Source of the DNA: Petrosia ficiformis | Taxonomy: Eukaryota > Porifera > Demospongiae > Haplosclerida > Petrosiidae | NCBI GenBank assembly: GCA_947044365.1 | Contig: OX345648.1 | Coordinates: 5,140,617 to 5,204,616 of the forward strand | Direction: 5' to 3' | Length of the DNA: 64,000 bases | Shown: positions 10,963 through 22,218 of the stretch, piece by piece | How positions within the stretch are numbered: the first letter of the stretch is position 1 | Layout of the letters: the number at the start of each line of letters is the position of its first letter | The notes under the pieces: model-generated | What the model was told of the DNA's origin: nothing | Database searches by the model: none | Seen by the model: the letters and a program-made list of their open reading frames with translations, nothing else | Made by a program: the position numbers and the translations under genes

Positions 10963-12163
10963 TATTTAGAAATGATTATATTTACCTGTTTTTATGATAG
11001 AAATCCTTTTTTGCTGACAGTTAAACCTGCTGGCTTGCCCACTTACTATTGATTATTAAACAGCCTATTTTATATTATTATCACAGCATGACCACAAATG
11101 TTAGTTTAAAAATTGACCTTTTAGAATAGTATGTAATACATGTTAATATTAGAAGATAATATAATTACATGAAATACATGTCAATATTATATATTACAGG
11201 TAATACATGTTAATATTATGTGAGAAGCAGTAGTAATAAAACTAATAACTTACCTTTTTAAAAAATAAATTTCCTAATTTGTCAATAACAATTACATTTA
11301 TTACAACCTCAAAATGAATTATAAATATAATGCTATGATAATAAATTGACCAATCAGATTGCTTTATATCAGGTGAATAAACCACTTGTACACGTCCCGG
11401 GAAAACTTTATTTATCTCCCAGGAATGGATGACTCAAATGATTTTATATTGTATTCGATAAAACAAACTGTAATGTTATAGCATGTAAAAATAACTTCAC
11501 AGTAGTAGCTGTGAGGGAGAAAGGCAAGCGTAACTTCCGATATGCAAGCAGTGTCTGTTGTAGTTCAGTATCTTTTTTAGAGCTACATCAAGTAAGATCC
11601 TAATATTGATCAATCGATGAGAGGCCTAAGTGCCTGAGATCATAAACTAACAGGAAGGAAGGGCTGCATGAATATTGCACGTGGTTTTCCAACTTGCGGT
11701 AGTGATTTATAGCAGGTGAATTAGCATTTATTTAGAAGACACATCAGGCTGACTGACTGTATCAAGATTATATATTATAAGGAAAAAGTAAGACACACAT
11801 GTATCTATGTAACAAGTAAATTAAGTAGTCTGATTGGTCAAATTTATAGTCAAAAGGTTTATTTTTCAAAGCTAAAAATGTAATTTTATTGAAGAATAAA
11901 CTTTAGATAAAATGAGTGTACTATCAATATTTGGGTATTAGAATAGCACCTGTTAATGTATCAACCCATTAACCATGTACTGTATGATAATAATTATAAA
12001 TCAAACAACATTTATAAATTAAAGAAACTATAGTAGTAAGATATATGAGATAAGAATTACAATTAGTTCTTCTAATTAAAGGGAATATTCATATCATTAC
12101 AATAATTATTATACTTTATTAGTATTCTAATTAATTGAGTTTATGTAGAATGTGTTTGGTAGA
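10840..12163. other. Intergenic T4-T5 with inserted element
   Basis: It holds the T4 5' UTR intron (about 10,844-10,985) with a (TAA)n tract near 10,931-10,963, the conserved ACTGACCTTTTAGAATA block, and a 500-bp element at 11,346-11,843 (listed separately). A minus-strand AATAAA for T5 lies at 12,115-12,120. Confidence 0.5.
11346..11843. mobile_element. Inverted-repeat element TTGACCAATCAGATT, copy 1
   Basis: The left end is TTGACCAATCAGATTGCTTT; the right end reads AAGTAGTCTGATTGGTCAA, its near inverted complement. Related sequence lies at 13,904-14,394 and, right-truncated, at 22,806 to about 23,225. Other array spacers lack it. It has no open frame of note. This looks like a MITE inserted in one spacer and then spread by gene duplication. 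Confidence 0.55.
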
Positions 12164-13393
12164 TTATAATAGCCATGGTTTAGTCTTAGAGTGTACTTTA
12201 ACACTCACTCTAAAATAAAGTGTATCATTCATAAGATACTGGGTATTAGTAGAGGAATTGAGACCAAGATCAGTATGAGGAATAAACTGAGGAAGTCCCC
12301 ATCCGTTAGTGTCTACTTTCTTTTTTCTGTTTGAGTGTTTATCTGGTGTTTTATTATTGAAAGGGGTAACATGCTTATGGTGATTTCTATCTTCCAGTTG
12401 GTTTAGTAACTCCACAGTGACCTCTCCCTGGAATGGCCACTCCAGTATGTCATCATATTCTCCTGGCATGAGGTTGACAAAAGAAGAAACATGAGTACCT
12501 TCACCATCATGAGCACCATTGGCATCCAAGCAAATACGTAACTTATAACCACCTGCCGCAGTATAAAACCCAGGACTATACCACTGGTCTTTATTTCTTT
12601 CGTGTTTTGAGAATTCGTTAAACTTTATAACATGACATGTTTGTTGTTGTTGCTCTGTAATCTTCTTAACTACATTTTGGAGATAGGCAATCTTCTTTAC
12701 TGCATTTTGAAGATGAGCTTGAGTATTGGTTTCCATGTGTTGATCCATCATCTCTCTCTTCATCTCAGTTTCACATCCTATATCGTGATATGGACATTTG
12801 ATTACTTCTTTGGGACATACTTGCTGATGAGCGTCCATTCCTCGACACTTAATTTCGTCTTCACAGTGAGGACAGATCAGGAGCAGATCAGGACACTCTT
12901 GAAGATGTGAGGTTGTCATTACTTTGTATATTCCATCAGTTTCACAATGAGGACATTTGTAATGTCTTTGAAGACATTCATCACTATTGTGAAACTCCAG
13001 CTGATGTCGTTGCATTACATTGTCACATTTAGCACATGTCACCTCTTCGGTACGACATGTTTGAATGTGTGTATCGATATCTTTTAGATTACCCTGCCAG
13101 GTGCAACCCTTTTCCTTGTTGGTACAGTAGATTTGAAGATGACGTATGTCACAATCTATCCTTGTATCTTTGAAATATTTACCAGCAAGAGGACTATGAC
13201 AGCTAGGACAAGTGTATCTGAATGATCTGTTTTTTCTACGAGATTCTAGGCAATTTTGACAAAAGATTCTACCACAGCAGTTAGCTTGATGAGCATCACG
13301 AGCTAAGAGATTACATAGGAGACAAATATATTCATCAGGTGGTGTTCCATTTACTAGTTGATAATCATATCCTTCATTTACCCTCAGTGACAT
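12164..13393 (-). CDS. TRAF-like protein T5 (B/A mosaic)
   Basis: This 409-residue protein has a B-type N-terminus (MSLRVNEGYDYQLVNG, RING-like 24-65, first finger CTNKEKGCTWQG). From about residue 113 it switches to A-type sequence: EEVTCAKCDNVMQRHQLE, GIYKVMTTSHLQECPDL and TNTQAHLQNAVKK all match T1/T2. The helical linker is repeated (HLQNAVKKIAYLQNVVKKI), as in T2. The MATH domain ends KPWLL. This pattern is best explained by unequal crossing-over or gene conversion. The 5' UTR intron runs from about 13,398 to the donor at 13,575. Confidence 0.9.
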   Translation of the reverse strand: MSLRVNEGYDYQLVNGTPPDEYICLLCNLLARDAHQANCCGRIFCQNCLESRRKNRSFRYTCPSCHSPLAGKYFKDTRIDCDIRHLQIYCTNKEKGCTWQGNLKDIDTHIQTCRTEEVTCAKCDNVMQRHQLEFHNSDECLQRHYKCPHCETDGIYKVMTTSHLQECPDLLLICPHCEDEIKCRGMDAHQQVCPKEVIKCPYHDIGCETEMKREMMDQHMETNTQAHLQNAVKKIAYLQNVVKKITEQQQQTCHVIKFNEFSKHERNKDQWYSPGFYTAAGGYKLRICLDANGAHDGEGTHVSSFVNLMPGEYDDILEWPFQGEVTVELLNQLEDRNHHKHVTPFNNKTPDKHSNRKKKVDTNGWGLPQFIPHTDLGLNSSTNTQYLMNDTLYFRVSVKVHSKTKPWLL

Positions 13394-14879
13394 GATACTG
13401 TAGAATTGGTAGTATCAAACTAGTGATAGTATGAAATTAGTGATAATAAATAAATAGTATATAATTTATGTATTATTTAAATATAAAACTTAACATTGCT
13501 TAAATATATATTTTAGGTCTTTAGTCAATTTGAACAATACACACATTTTATATGAGTAGTAATGATCATATTTACCTGTTATTTGTGATAGAAAGGCTTT
13601 TATCTTTTTGCTATGGAAATGGACAGTTAAACTTGCTGACTCTCCCACTTATTATTGGACAGCGTATTTCATATAAATAAGAGCATGCCCATAAATAAAA
13701 CTGACCTTTTAGAATAGTATGTAATACATGTTAATATTAGAAATTATACATAAAACAAGTTAATATTATAAGAAATATTGTGAGAAGCAGTAGTAATAAA
13801 ACTAGTAACTTTCCTTTTTAAAAATAGGTTTCCTAATTTGTCAATAACAATTACATTTATTACAACCTCTATTAAGAATTATAAATATAATGCTATGATT
13901 AAATTGACCAATTGGATTGCTTTATATCAGGTGAATAAATCACTCGTACACCTCCCGGGAAAACTTATTCACCTCCCAGGAATGGATGACTCAAATCATA
14001 TTATATTGTGTTCGATAAAACAAAAGGTAATGTCATAGCATGTAAAAATAACTTCACAGTAGTAGCTATGAGGGAGAAAGGCAAGCGTAACTTCCGATAT
14101 GCAAGCAGTGTTCTGTTGTAGTTCAGTATCTTTTTTAGAGCTGCATCAAGTAAGATCCTAATATACGATTGAGGCCTAAGCACCTGAGATCATGAACTAA
14201 CAGAAAGGAAGGGCTGCATGAATATTGCACGTGCTTTTCCAACTTGCGGTAGTGATTTATAGCAGGTGAATTACCATTCGTTTAAAAGGTACATCAGGCT
14301 GACTGACTGTATCAAGAAATATTATAAGGAAAAAGTAAGATGCACATGTATCTACATTGTATGTAACAAGTAAATTAAGTAATCTGATTGGTCATGGTAT
14401 AAGTCAGTTATACACGTCGGTCTTGTTTGCTATGCAATTTATACACCTCATGACTATGGTCTCCGGTGTATAAACCAACATAACAACCTCGACCTATGTG
14501 TATACCCTATAATTACAGAGCACTATAACCTATCTGTAATACAGTTTAACTATGATAACATCTTTCCTTACATATTTAGCACTTGCAATTTAACTAATCT
14601 TTAAAAATAATAAATATACGAATTTATAGAGCTGAGTGTACTATCAATGTTTAGGTATTAGAATAGCACCTGTGAATGTATCAACCCATTAACCATGCAC
14701 TGTATGATAATAATTATAAATCAAACAACATTTATAAATTAAAGAAGGTATAATAGTAAATTATATGAGATAAGTATTTCAGTTAGTTCTTCTAATTAAA
14801 AGAATATTCAAATCATTACAATAATATATTAGTGTTCTAATTAAAAGAGTTTATGTATTAAAACAACATGTTTGGTAGA
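13394..14879. other. Intergenic T5-T6 with inserted element
   Basis: It contains the T5 5' UTR intron, the conserved upstream block near 13,680-13,830, the second copy of the TTGACCAATCAGATT-type element (13,904-14,394), and a pair of GTATA-rich segments (14,395-14,510) resembling the left part of that element in inverted order. No independent gene seen. T6 lacks a clear AATAAA here. Confidence 0.5.
13904..14394. mobile_element. Inverted-repeat element TTGACCAATCAGATT, copy 2
   Basis: The left end reads TTGACCAATTGGATTGC and the right end AGTAATCTGATTGGTCA. The interior matches copy 1 (11,346-11,843) along its length, including GGGAGAAAGGCAAGCGTAAC. Confidence 0.55.
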
Positions 14880-16076
14880 TTATAATAGCCATGGTTTAGT
14901 CTTAGAGTGTACATTAACACTCACTCTCAAATAAAGTGCATCGTTCATAAGATACTGGGTATTAGTAGAGGAGTTGCGACCAAGATCAGTATGAGGAATA
15001 AACTGACCCTTGCCCCATCCTTCATGATCTACCTCATTTTTTCTGTTTTTGCATTCGTCTGGTGTATTATCATTGAAGAGTATAGTTCTTTTAAAATGAT
15101 TCTTATCTTCCAGCTGATTCAATAACTGCACAGTGACCTCTCCCTGGAATGGCCACTCCAGTATGTCATCATATTCTCCTGGCATGAGGTTCACAGAACA
15201 AGAGATGTGAGAATCTTTGCCATTACCCCTACCATTAGCACACAATTTTAGACGAAGTTTATATCCACCAGCTGAAGTATAAAACCCAGAACCATACTGG
15301 TCATCTTGTTGTCTTTTATGTTTTGAAAATTCAGTTAGTTTTATGGAAATAGGACATGACTTCTCTTTGATCTTCTCTAAAGCCTTTGTAAGATGTATTT
15401 TTGTTTTAGTTTCCTCGTGTTTATCAATATCTTCTCTTGTGATCTTTTCTTGACATCCTACATAATAATATGGACATTTGACGATTTCTTTTGGACATGT
15501 TTGACGATGTAGTTCCATATTACAACGTTTGATATTCTGCTGACAGCCCTCATTCGTACAAGGCAATACTACATCAGGACACACTTCTTGATGTCTACCT
15601 GTAATGAAATTGTAATTTCCAACGATTTGGCAATAAACACATCTATAATATCGTAGTACACACTCATCTTTGACGTGACTTTCCAGCTGGTCTCCCTGCA
15701 TATTTTGTTTACACTTGTCACAAGTTACCACTTGGTTAGGACATTTTGGAATGTGTGTGTCAATATCCTTTATATTACCCTGCCAGTTGCAACCCTTTTC
15801 CTTGTTGGTACAGTAGATTTGAAGATGACGTATGTCACAATCTGTTCTTGTATCTTTAAAATATTTACTGTCAAGAGGACTATGACAGTTAGGACAAGTG
15901 TATTCTGAAGACCTGTTTCTACGAGATTCTAGACAATTTCGACAAAAGATTCTACCACAGCAGTTTGCTTGATGAGCATCACGAGCTAAGAGATGACATA
16001 GGAGACAAATATATCCATCAGGTGGTGTTCCATTTACTAGTTGATAATCATATCCTTCATTTATCCTCAGTGACAT
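14880..16076 (-). CDS. TRAF-like RING/zinc-finger/MATH protein T6 (subtype B)
   Basis: This 398-residue protein has a RING-like finger at 24-64, TRAF fingers at 89-215, and a MATH domain at about 241-398 ending KPWLL. The last finger reads CPYYYVGCQEKITREDIDKH, shared with T7 and T10. The 3' half of its MATH domain (FNDNTPDECKNRKNEVD) matches T4. The 5' UTR intron runs from about 16,081 to the donor at 16,307 and contains a (TAA)n tract. Unlike most copies the downstream region reads ATATATTAG instead of CTTTATTAG, so the AATAAA signal is altered. Confidence 0.92.
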   Translation of the reverse strand: MSLRINEGYDYQLVNGTPPDGYICLLCHLLARDAHQANCCGRIFCRNCLESRRNRSSEYTCPNCHSPLDSKYFKDTRTDCDIRHLQIYCTNKEKGCNWQGNIKDIDTHIPKCPNQVVTCDKCKQNMQGDQLESHVKDECVLRYYRCVYCQIVGNYNFITGRHQEVCPDVVLPCTNEGCQQNIKRCNMELHRQTCPKEIVKCPYYYVGCQEKITREDIDKHEETKTKIHLTKALEKIKEKSCPISIKLTEFSKHKRQQDDQYGSGFYTSAGGYKLRLKLCANGRGNGKDSHISCSVNLMPGEYDDILEWPFQGEVTVQLLNQLEDKNHFKRTILFNDNTPDECKNRKNEVDHEGWGKGQFIPHTDLGRNSSTNTQYLMNDALYLRVSVNVHSKTKPWLL

Positions 16077-17041
16077 GATACTGTAGAGTTGTTAGTATCA
16101 AACTAGTGATAGAATAGAATTAAATAAATTATTATTAATATAATTATATATAATATATAATTATTTACATATAAACTCGACATTGCTCTTAATAATAATA
16201 ATAATAATAATAATAATATATTATAGTTCAAGTCTTTAGTCAATATCAAAACAACTAATGTTAAATACACACACATATTTTATATAAGTAGTAATGATCA
16301 TATTTACCTGTATTTGTGGTAGAAAGACTTTCTTTGCTGATAATTAAACCTGCTGCCCCGCCCACTTACTAAAATATTGATAGTTATTATTGGAGCGCAA
16401 CCACAAACAAATGTTAGTTTAAAAACTGACCTTTTAGAATAATGTTGTAATACATGTAATACATTTTAATATTATAATATTACATATTACATGTAATATA
16501 TGTTAATATTATAATAATATTATAATATAATTATACATAATAAATATCAATGTTAGAAATAATATAATTACATGTTTTGTTAATGAGAAACAGTAGTAAT
16601 AACTTTCCTTTTTAAAGATATATATATACCCAAATTTGTCAAACCAATTTCATTTATTACATCCTTATTTTAGTATGTAAATATAATTATAGAGCACTAT
16701 AACCTATCTGTGATACAGTTTTAACTATGCGGATAACATCTTTCCTTCCTTACATTCTGTCTAGTACTGGTAGTTAAACTAATCTGTAAAAATAATAAAT
16801 ATTAAAAATTTTTGTCAAAAGGTTTATCTTTAGAGCTTTAGGTATTAGAATAGCACCTGTGAATGTATCAACTCATTAACCATGCACTGTATGATGATAA
16901 TTATAAATCAAACAACATTTATAAATTAAAGAACTATAGTAGTAAATTATATCAGATAATAACTACAGTTAGTTTCTAATTTAAAGAATATTCAAATCAT
17001 TACAATACTTTATCAGTGTTCTAATTAAAAAAAACGCTGTA
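16077..17041. other. Intergenic T6-T7
   Basis: It holds the T6 5' UTR intron with a (TAA)n tract (about 16,191-16,219), the conserved upstream block, then AT-rich spacer homologous to the T3-T4 spacer. The poly(A) site of T7 reads CTTTATCAG (GATAAA on the minus strand). No gene seen. Confidence 0.5.
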
Positions 17042-18253
17042 TTAAAACGACATGTTTGTTAGTAGCCATGGTTTAGTCTTGGAGTGTACATTAACACTCA
17101 CTCTAAAATAAAGTGTATCATTCATAAGATACTGGGTATTAGTAGAGGAGTTGAGACCAAGATCAGTATGAGGAATAAACTGAGGAAGACCCCATGCTTT
17201 ATTGTCTTCTTTCTCTTTTTTGTGCTTGTACTGTTCTGGTGTTTCGTGATCGAAGAAAATATTTTTTTTTAAATGATTTTTATCTTCCAGCTGATTTAAT
17301 AACTCCACAATGACAACTCCCTGGAATGGCCACTCCAGTATGTCATCATATTCTCCTGGCATAGAGTTAACAGAACAAGAGATATGAGTATCTTTACCAC
17401 TACCACTGCCATTGGTATGCAATTTAAGACGAAGTTTATATCCACCAGCTGAAGTATAAAACCCAGAACCATACTGCTCATCTTGTAGTCTTTTATGTTT
17501 TGAAAATTCAGTTAGTTTTATTGAAATAGGACATATCTTCTCTTTGATCTTCTCTAAAGCCTTTCTAAGATGTATTTTTGTTTTAGTTTCCTCGTGTTTA
17601 TCAATATCTTCTCTTGTGATCTTTTCTTGACATCCTACATAATAATATGGACATTTGACGATTTCTTTTGGACATGTTTGACGATGTAGTTCCATATTAC
17701 AACGTTTGATATTCTGCTGACAGCCCTCATTCGTACAAGGCAATACTACATCAGGACACACCTCTTGATGTCTACCTGTAATGAAATCGTATTTTCCAAC
17801 GATTTGGCAATAAACACATCTATAATATCGTTTTACGCACTTATCTTTGACATGACTTTCCAGCTGGTCTCTCTGCATAATTTGTTTACACTTGTCACAA
17901 GTTACCACTTGGTTAGGACATTTTGGAATGTGTGTGTCAATATCCTCTATATTACCCTGCCAGTTGCAACCCTTTTCCTTGTTGGTACAGTAGATTTGAA
18001 GATGACGTATGTCATAATCTGTCTTTGTATCTTTGAAATATTTACCGGCAAGAGGACTATGACAGCTAGGACAAGTGTATTCTGAAGACCTGTTTCTACG
18101 AGATTCTAGACAATTTCGACAAAAGATTCTACCACAGCAGTTTGCTTGATGAGCATCACGAGCTAAGAGATGACATAGGAGACAAATATATCCATCAGGT
18201 GGTGTTCCATTTACTAGTTGATAATCATATCCTTCATTTACCCTCAGTGACAT
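17042..18253 (-). CDS. TRAF-like RING/zinc-finger/MATH protein T7 (subtype B)
   Basis: This 403-residue protein has a RING-like finger at 24-64, TRAF fingers at 89-215, and a MATH domain to about 395 with the tail LLTNMSF, as in T3. It combines the T6-type last finger (YYVGCQEKITRED) with the T3-type C-terminus, another sign of shuffling. In the MATH domain the usual GEVTVELL reads GVVIVELL. The 5' UTR intron runs from about 18,258 to the donor at 18,426. Confidence 0.92.
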   Translation of the reverse strand: MSLRVNEGYDYQLVNGTPPDGYICLLCHLLARDAHQANCCGRIFCRNCLESRRNRSSEYTCPSCHSPLAGKYFKDTKTDYDIRHLQIYCTNKEKGCNWQGNIEDIDTHIPKCPNQVVTCDKCKQIMQRDQLESHVKDKCVKRYYRCVYCQIVGKYDFITGRHQEVCPDVVLPCTNEGCQQNIKRCNMELHRQTCPKEIVKCPYYYVGCQEKITREDIDKHEETKTKIHLRKALEKIKEKICPISIKLTEFSKHKRLQDEQYGSGFYTSAGGYKLRLKLHTNGSGSGKDTHISCSVNSMPGEYDDILEWPFQGVVIVELLNQLEDKNHLKKNIFFDHETPEQYKHKKEKEDNKAWGLPQFIPHTDLGLNSSTNTQYLMNDTLYFRVSVNVHSKTKPWLLTNMSF

Positions 18254-19308
18254 GATACTGTAGAATTGTTAGTATCAAACTATTGACAGTATAAAATTAA
18301 ATAAATAATTATTAATATAAATATAAAACATGTCTTAAAATATAGTTTAAGTCTTTAATCAATATCAAAACAACTAATGTTAAATACGCACACATATTTT
18401 ATATAAGTAGTAATGATCATGTTTACCTGTATTTGTGGTAGAAAGACTTTTCAAATCTCTTTGCTGACAATTAAACCTGCTGTCCCGCCCACTTACTAAA
18501 ATATTGATAGTTATTATTGGAGCGCAACCACAAACAAATGTTAGTTTAAAAACTGACCTTTTAGAATAATATGTAATATTAGGAGATAATATTGTAATAC
18601 ATTTTAATATTATAATATAATATAATTACATGTAATACATGTTAATATTAGAAGATAATATAATTATACGTTAATGAGAAACAGTAGTAATAACTTTCCT
18701 TTTTAAAGATAATTATGTATCCTAATTTGTCAAATCAATTTCAATATTACAACTTTATTTAAATATAATTAAGAATTATAAATATAATTAAGAATTATTA
18801 TAAATATAATTAATATAATTATAGATCACTATAACCTATCTGTGATACAGTTTTAACTATGATAACATCTTTCCTTCCTTACATTCTGTTTACTTGTTGG
18901 TTGAGAGACATCTGTATTATAGTACAAAGATCTTTAGTACTGGTAGTTAAACTAATCTTTAAAAATAATAATAAATATACAAATTTATTGTCAAAAGGTT
19001 TATTTTTAGAGCTAAAAATGTGATTTTATCAAAGAATACAAGTTCTACAAAATGAATGTACTATCAATGTTTAGGTATTAGAATAGCACCTGTGAATGTA
19101 TCAACCCATTAACCATGCACTGTATGATAATAATTATAAATCAAACAACATTTATAAATTAAAGAAACTATAGTAGTAAATTATATGAGATAATAATTAC
19201 AGTTAGTTTCTAATTAAAAGAATATTCAAATCATTACAATAATTATTTACTTTATTAGTGTTCTAATTAAAAGAACAGTTTATGTATTAAAGCAACATGT
19301 TTGGTAGA
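18254..19308. other. Intergenic T7-T8
   Basis: It contains the T7 5' UTR intron, the conserved ACTGACCTTTTAGAATA block, and AT-rich spacer. A minus-strand AATAAA for T8 is near 19,250. No gene seen. Confidence 0.5.
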
Positions 19309-20505
19309 TTATAATAGCCAAGGTTTAGTCTTAGAGTGTACTTTAACACTCACTCTAAAATAAAGTATATCATTCATAAGATACTGGGTATTAGTAGAGG
19401 AGTTGAGATCAAGATCAGTATGAGGAATGAACTGAAACAGACCCCATCCATTAGTGTCTTCTTTCTCCTTTCTGTTCTTACAATCGTCTGGTGTATTATC
19501 ATTAAACAGTATTGTTTTTTTTAAATGATTCTTATCTTCCAGCTGATTCAATAACTGCACAGTGACCTCTCCCTGGAATGGCCACTCCAGTGTGTCGTCA
19601 TATTCTCCTTCTATGAGGTTAATAAAACAAGAGATATGAGTACCTTCACCATCATCAGCACCATTGGGATAAACTACAAGACGGAATTTAAATCCGCCAG
19701 CTGAAGTATAAAACCCAGAACTATACCAGTGATTTTGTAGCCTTTTATGTTTTGAAAATTTAGTTAGTTTTATTGAAATAGGACATGACTTCTCTTTGAT
19801 CTTCTCTAATGCCTTTCTAAGATGTATTTTTGTTTTAGTTTCCTCATGTTTATCAATATCTTCTCTTGCCATCTTTTCTTGACATCCCATGTCATAGTAT
19901 GGACAATTGACGATTTCTTTTGGACATGTTTGACGATGTAGTTCCATATTACAACGTTTGATATTCTGCTGACAGCCTTCATTCGTACAAGGCAATATTG
20001 CATCAGGACACACCTCTTGATGTCTACCTGTAATGTAAACGTATTTTCCAACGATTTGGCAATAAACACATCTATAGTATTGTTGTACACACTTATCTTT
20101 GACATGACTTTCCAGCTGGTGTCCCTGCATAATTTGTTTACACTTGTCACAAGTTACCACTTGGTTAGGACATTTTGGAATGTGTGTGTCAATATCCTTT
20201 ATATTACCCTGCCAGGTGCAACCCTTTTCCTTGTTGGTACAGTAGATTTGAAGATGACATATGTCATAATCTGTCCTTGTATCTTTAAAATATTTACCAG
20301 CAAGAGGACTATAACAGCCAGGACAAGTGTATCCGGAAGACCTGTTTCTACTAGATTCTAGACAATTTCGACAAAAGATTCTACCACAGCAGTTAGCTTG
20401 ATGAGCATCACGAGCTAAGAGATGACATAGAAGACAAATATATTCATCAGGTGGTGTTCCATATACTAGTTGATAATCATATCCTTCATTTATCCTCAGT
20501 GACAT
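19309..20505 (-). CDS. TRAF-like RING/zinc-finger/MATH protein T8 (subtype B)
   Basis: This 398-residue protein has a RING-like finger at 24-64, TRAF fingers at 89-215, and a MATH domain at about 241-398. The start of the MATH domain differs from its neighbours (GGFKFRLVVYPNGADDGEGT instead of GGYKLRLKLCANG...GKDT). The beginning of the next strand reads INLIEGEYDD, closer to canonical MATH sequence. The rest is B-type. The 5' UTR intron runs from about 20,510 to the donor at 20,687. Confidence 0.92.
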   Translation of the reverse strand: MSLRINEGYDYQLVYGTPPDEYICLLCHLLARDAHQANCCGRIFCRNCLESSRNRSSGYTCPGCYSPLAGKYFKDTRTDYDICHLQIYCTNKEKGCTWQGNIKDIDTHIPKCPNQVVTCDKCKQIMQGHQLESHVKDKCVQQYYRCVYCQIVGKYVYITGRHQEVCPDAILPCTNEGCQQNIKRCNMELHRQTCPKEIVNCPYYDMGCQEKMAREDIDKHEETKTKIHLRKALEKIKEKSCPISIKLTKFSKHKRLQNHWYSSGFYTSAGGFKFRLVVYPNGADDGEGTHISCFINLIEGEYDDTLEWPFQGEVTVQLLNQLEDKNHLKKTILFNDNTPDDCKNRKEKEDTNGWGLFQFIPHTDLDLNSSTNTQYLMNDILYFRVSVKVHSKTKPWLL

Positions 20506-21387
20506 GATACTGTAGAATTATTAGTATCAAACTAGTGATAGTATAAAATTAAATAAATAATTATTGATATATAATATATAATTTACGTCTTGAATATAAA
20601 ACTTGAAATTGCTCTTAAAATTTATATAATTTAGGTCTTTAGTCAACAATACACACATTTTATATAAGTAGTAATGATCATATTTACCTGTATTTGTGGT
20701 AGAAAGGCTTTAAAATGTATTCTCTTCTTTGCTGTGGAAATGGACAGTTAAACCTGCTGACTCTCCCACTTAATATTGGACAGCCTGTTATATATAGATA
20801 AGAGCACGACCATAAATAAAACTGACCTTTTAGAAAAGTATGTAATGTTAGAATATAATATAATAATAAAATTAATTAATAACTTTCCTTTTTAAAAATA
20901 AATTTCCTAATTTGTCAAAACTATTACAACCTTTATTAATTTAAATATAATTAAGAATTATAAATATAATTATAGATCACTATAACCTATCTGTGATACA
21001 GTTTTAACTATGATAACATCTTTCCTTCCTTACATTCTGTTTACTGGTTGGTTGAGAGACATCTGTATTATAGTACAAAGATCTTTAGTACTGGTAGTTA
21101 AACTAATCTTTAAAAAGAATAAATATACAAATTTATAGTCAAAATAATTATTTTTTAGAGCTAAAACTGTAATTTTATCAAAGAATAAACTTTATACAAA
21201 ATGAGTGTACTATAATAATTATAAATCAAACAACATTTATAAATTAAAGAAAGTATAATAGTAAATTATATGAGATAATAATTACAGTTAGTTTTCTAAT
21301 TAAAGGGAATATTCAAATTATTACAATAATTATTATACTTTATTAGTGTTCTAATTAATAGAGTTTATGTACAATGTGTTAGCTAGA
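20506..21387. other. Intergenic T8-T9
   Basis: It holds the T8 5' UTR intron and conserved upstream block (about 20,815-20,840), then AT-rich spacer sharing a segment near 21,040-21,120 with 18,890-18,975. AATAAA for T9 lies at 21,339-21,344. No gene seen. Confidence 0.5.
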
Positions 21388-22218
21388 TTATAATAGCCAC
21401 GGTTTAGTCTTAGATTGTACATTAACACCCACTTTAAAATAAAGTGTATCATTCATAAGATACTGGGTATTAGTAGAGGAGTTGAGACCAAGATCAGTAT
21501 GAGGAATAAACTGAGAAAAACCCCATGATTTATAGTCTTCTTCCTCTTTTCTGTTCTTGTGGTATTCTGGTGTTTCGTGATTGAAATGAATAACTTGCTT
21601 ATGATGATTTCTATCTTCCAGTTGGTTTAGTAACTCCACAGTGACCTCTCCCTGGAATGGCCACTCCAGTATGTCATCATATTCTCCTGGCATGAGGTTA
21701 ACAGAGCAAGAGATATGAGTATCTTTACCACTACCACTGCCATTGGTATGCAATTTAATACGAAGTTTATATCCACTAGCTGAAGTATAAAACGCAGAAC
21801 TATACTGCTTATCTTGTTGTCTTTTATGTTTTGAAAATTCAGTCAGTTTTATCGAAACAGGATGTGACTTGTCTTTAATCTTCACTAATGCCTTTTTAAG
21901 ATGTATTTTGGTATTGTTTTCCTCGTGTTGATCGATATCTTCTCTCTTCATCTCAGTATGACATCCTATGTCATAATATGGACATTTGACGATTTCTTTT
22001 GGACATGTTTGACGATGTAGTTCCATATTACAACATTTGATTTTCTGCTGACAGCCTTCATTTGTACAAGACAATACTACATGAAGACACTCCTCTTGCT
22101 GCTTACCTGTAATGAAATTGTATTCTCCAACGATTTGGCAATAAACACATTTGTAATATCGTTGTACACACTTACAGGGACGCCAGCTGGAAAGTCCTTC
22201 ATTTACCCTCTGTGACAT
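21388..22218 (-). CDS. TRAF-like protein T9, RING deleted
   Basis: This 276-residue protein begins with the usual MS.RVNEG, then a seven-residue junction (LSSWRPC), then resumes at the third TRAF finger (KCVQRYYKCVYCQIVG). The RING-like finger and the first two TRAF fingers are gone. The remaining fingers (about 17-95) and the MATH domain (about 120-276) are open and intact. The junction contains a 21-bp segment in inverted orientation relative to the intact copies (22,175-22,195). The 5' UTR intron (acceptor 4 nt before the ATG, donor about 22,418) is kept, so the gene may still be expressed as a RING-less form, as TRAF1 is in vertebrates. That role is inference. Confidence 0.88.
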   Translation of the reverse strand: MSQRVNEGLSSWRPCKCVQRYYKCVYCQIVGEYNFITGKQQEECLHVVLSCTNEGCQQKIKCCNMELHRQTCPKEIVKCPYYDIGCHTEMKREDIDQHEENNTKIHLKKALVKIKDKSHPVSIKLTEFSKHKRQQDKQYSSAFYTSASGYKLRIKLHTNGSGSGKDTHISCSVNLMPGEYDDILEWPFQGEVTVELLNQLEDRNHHKQVIHFNHETPEYHKNRKEEEDYKSWGFSQFIPHTDLGLNSSTNTQYLMNDTLYFKVGVNVQSKTKPWLL

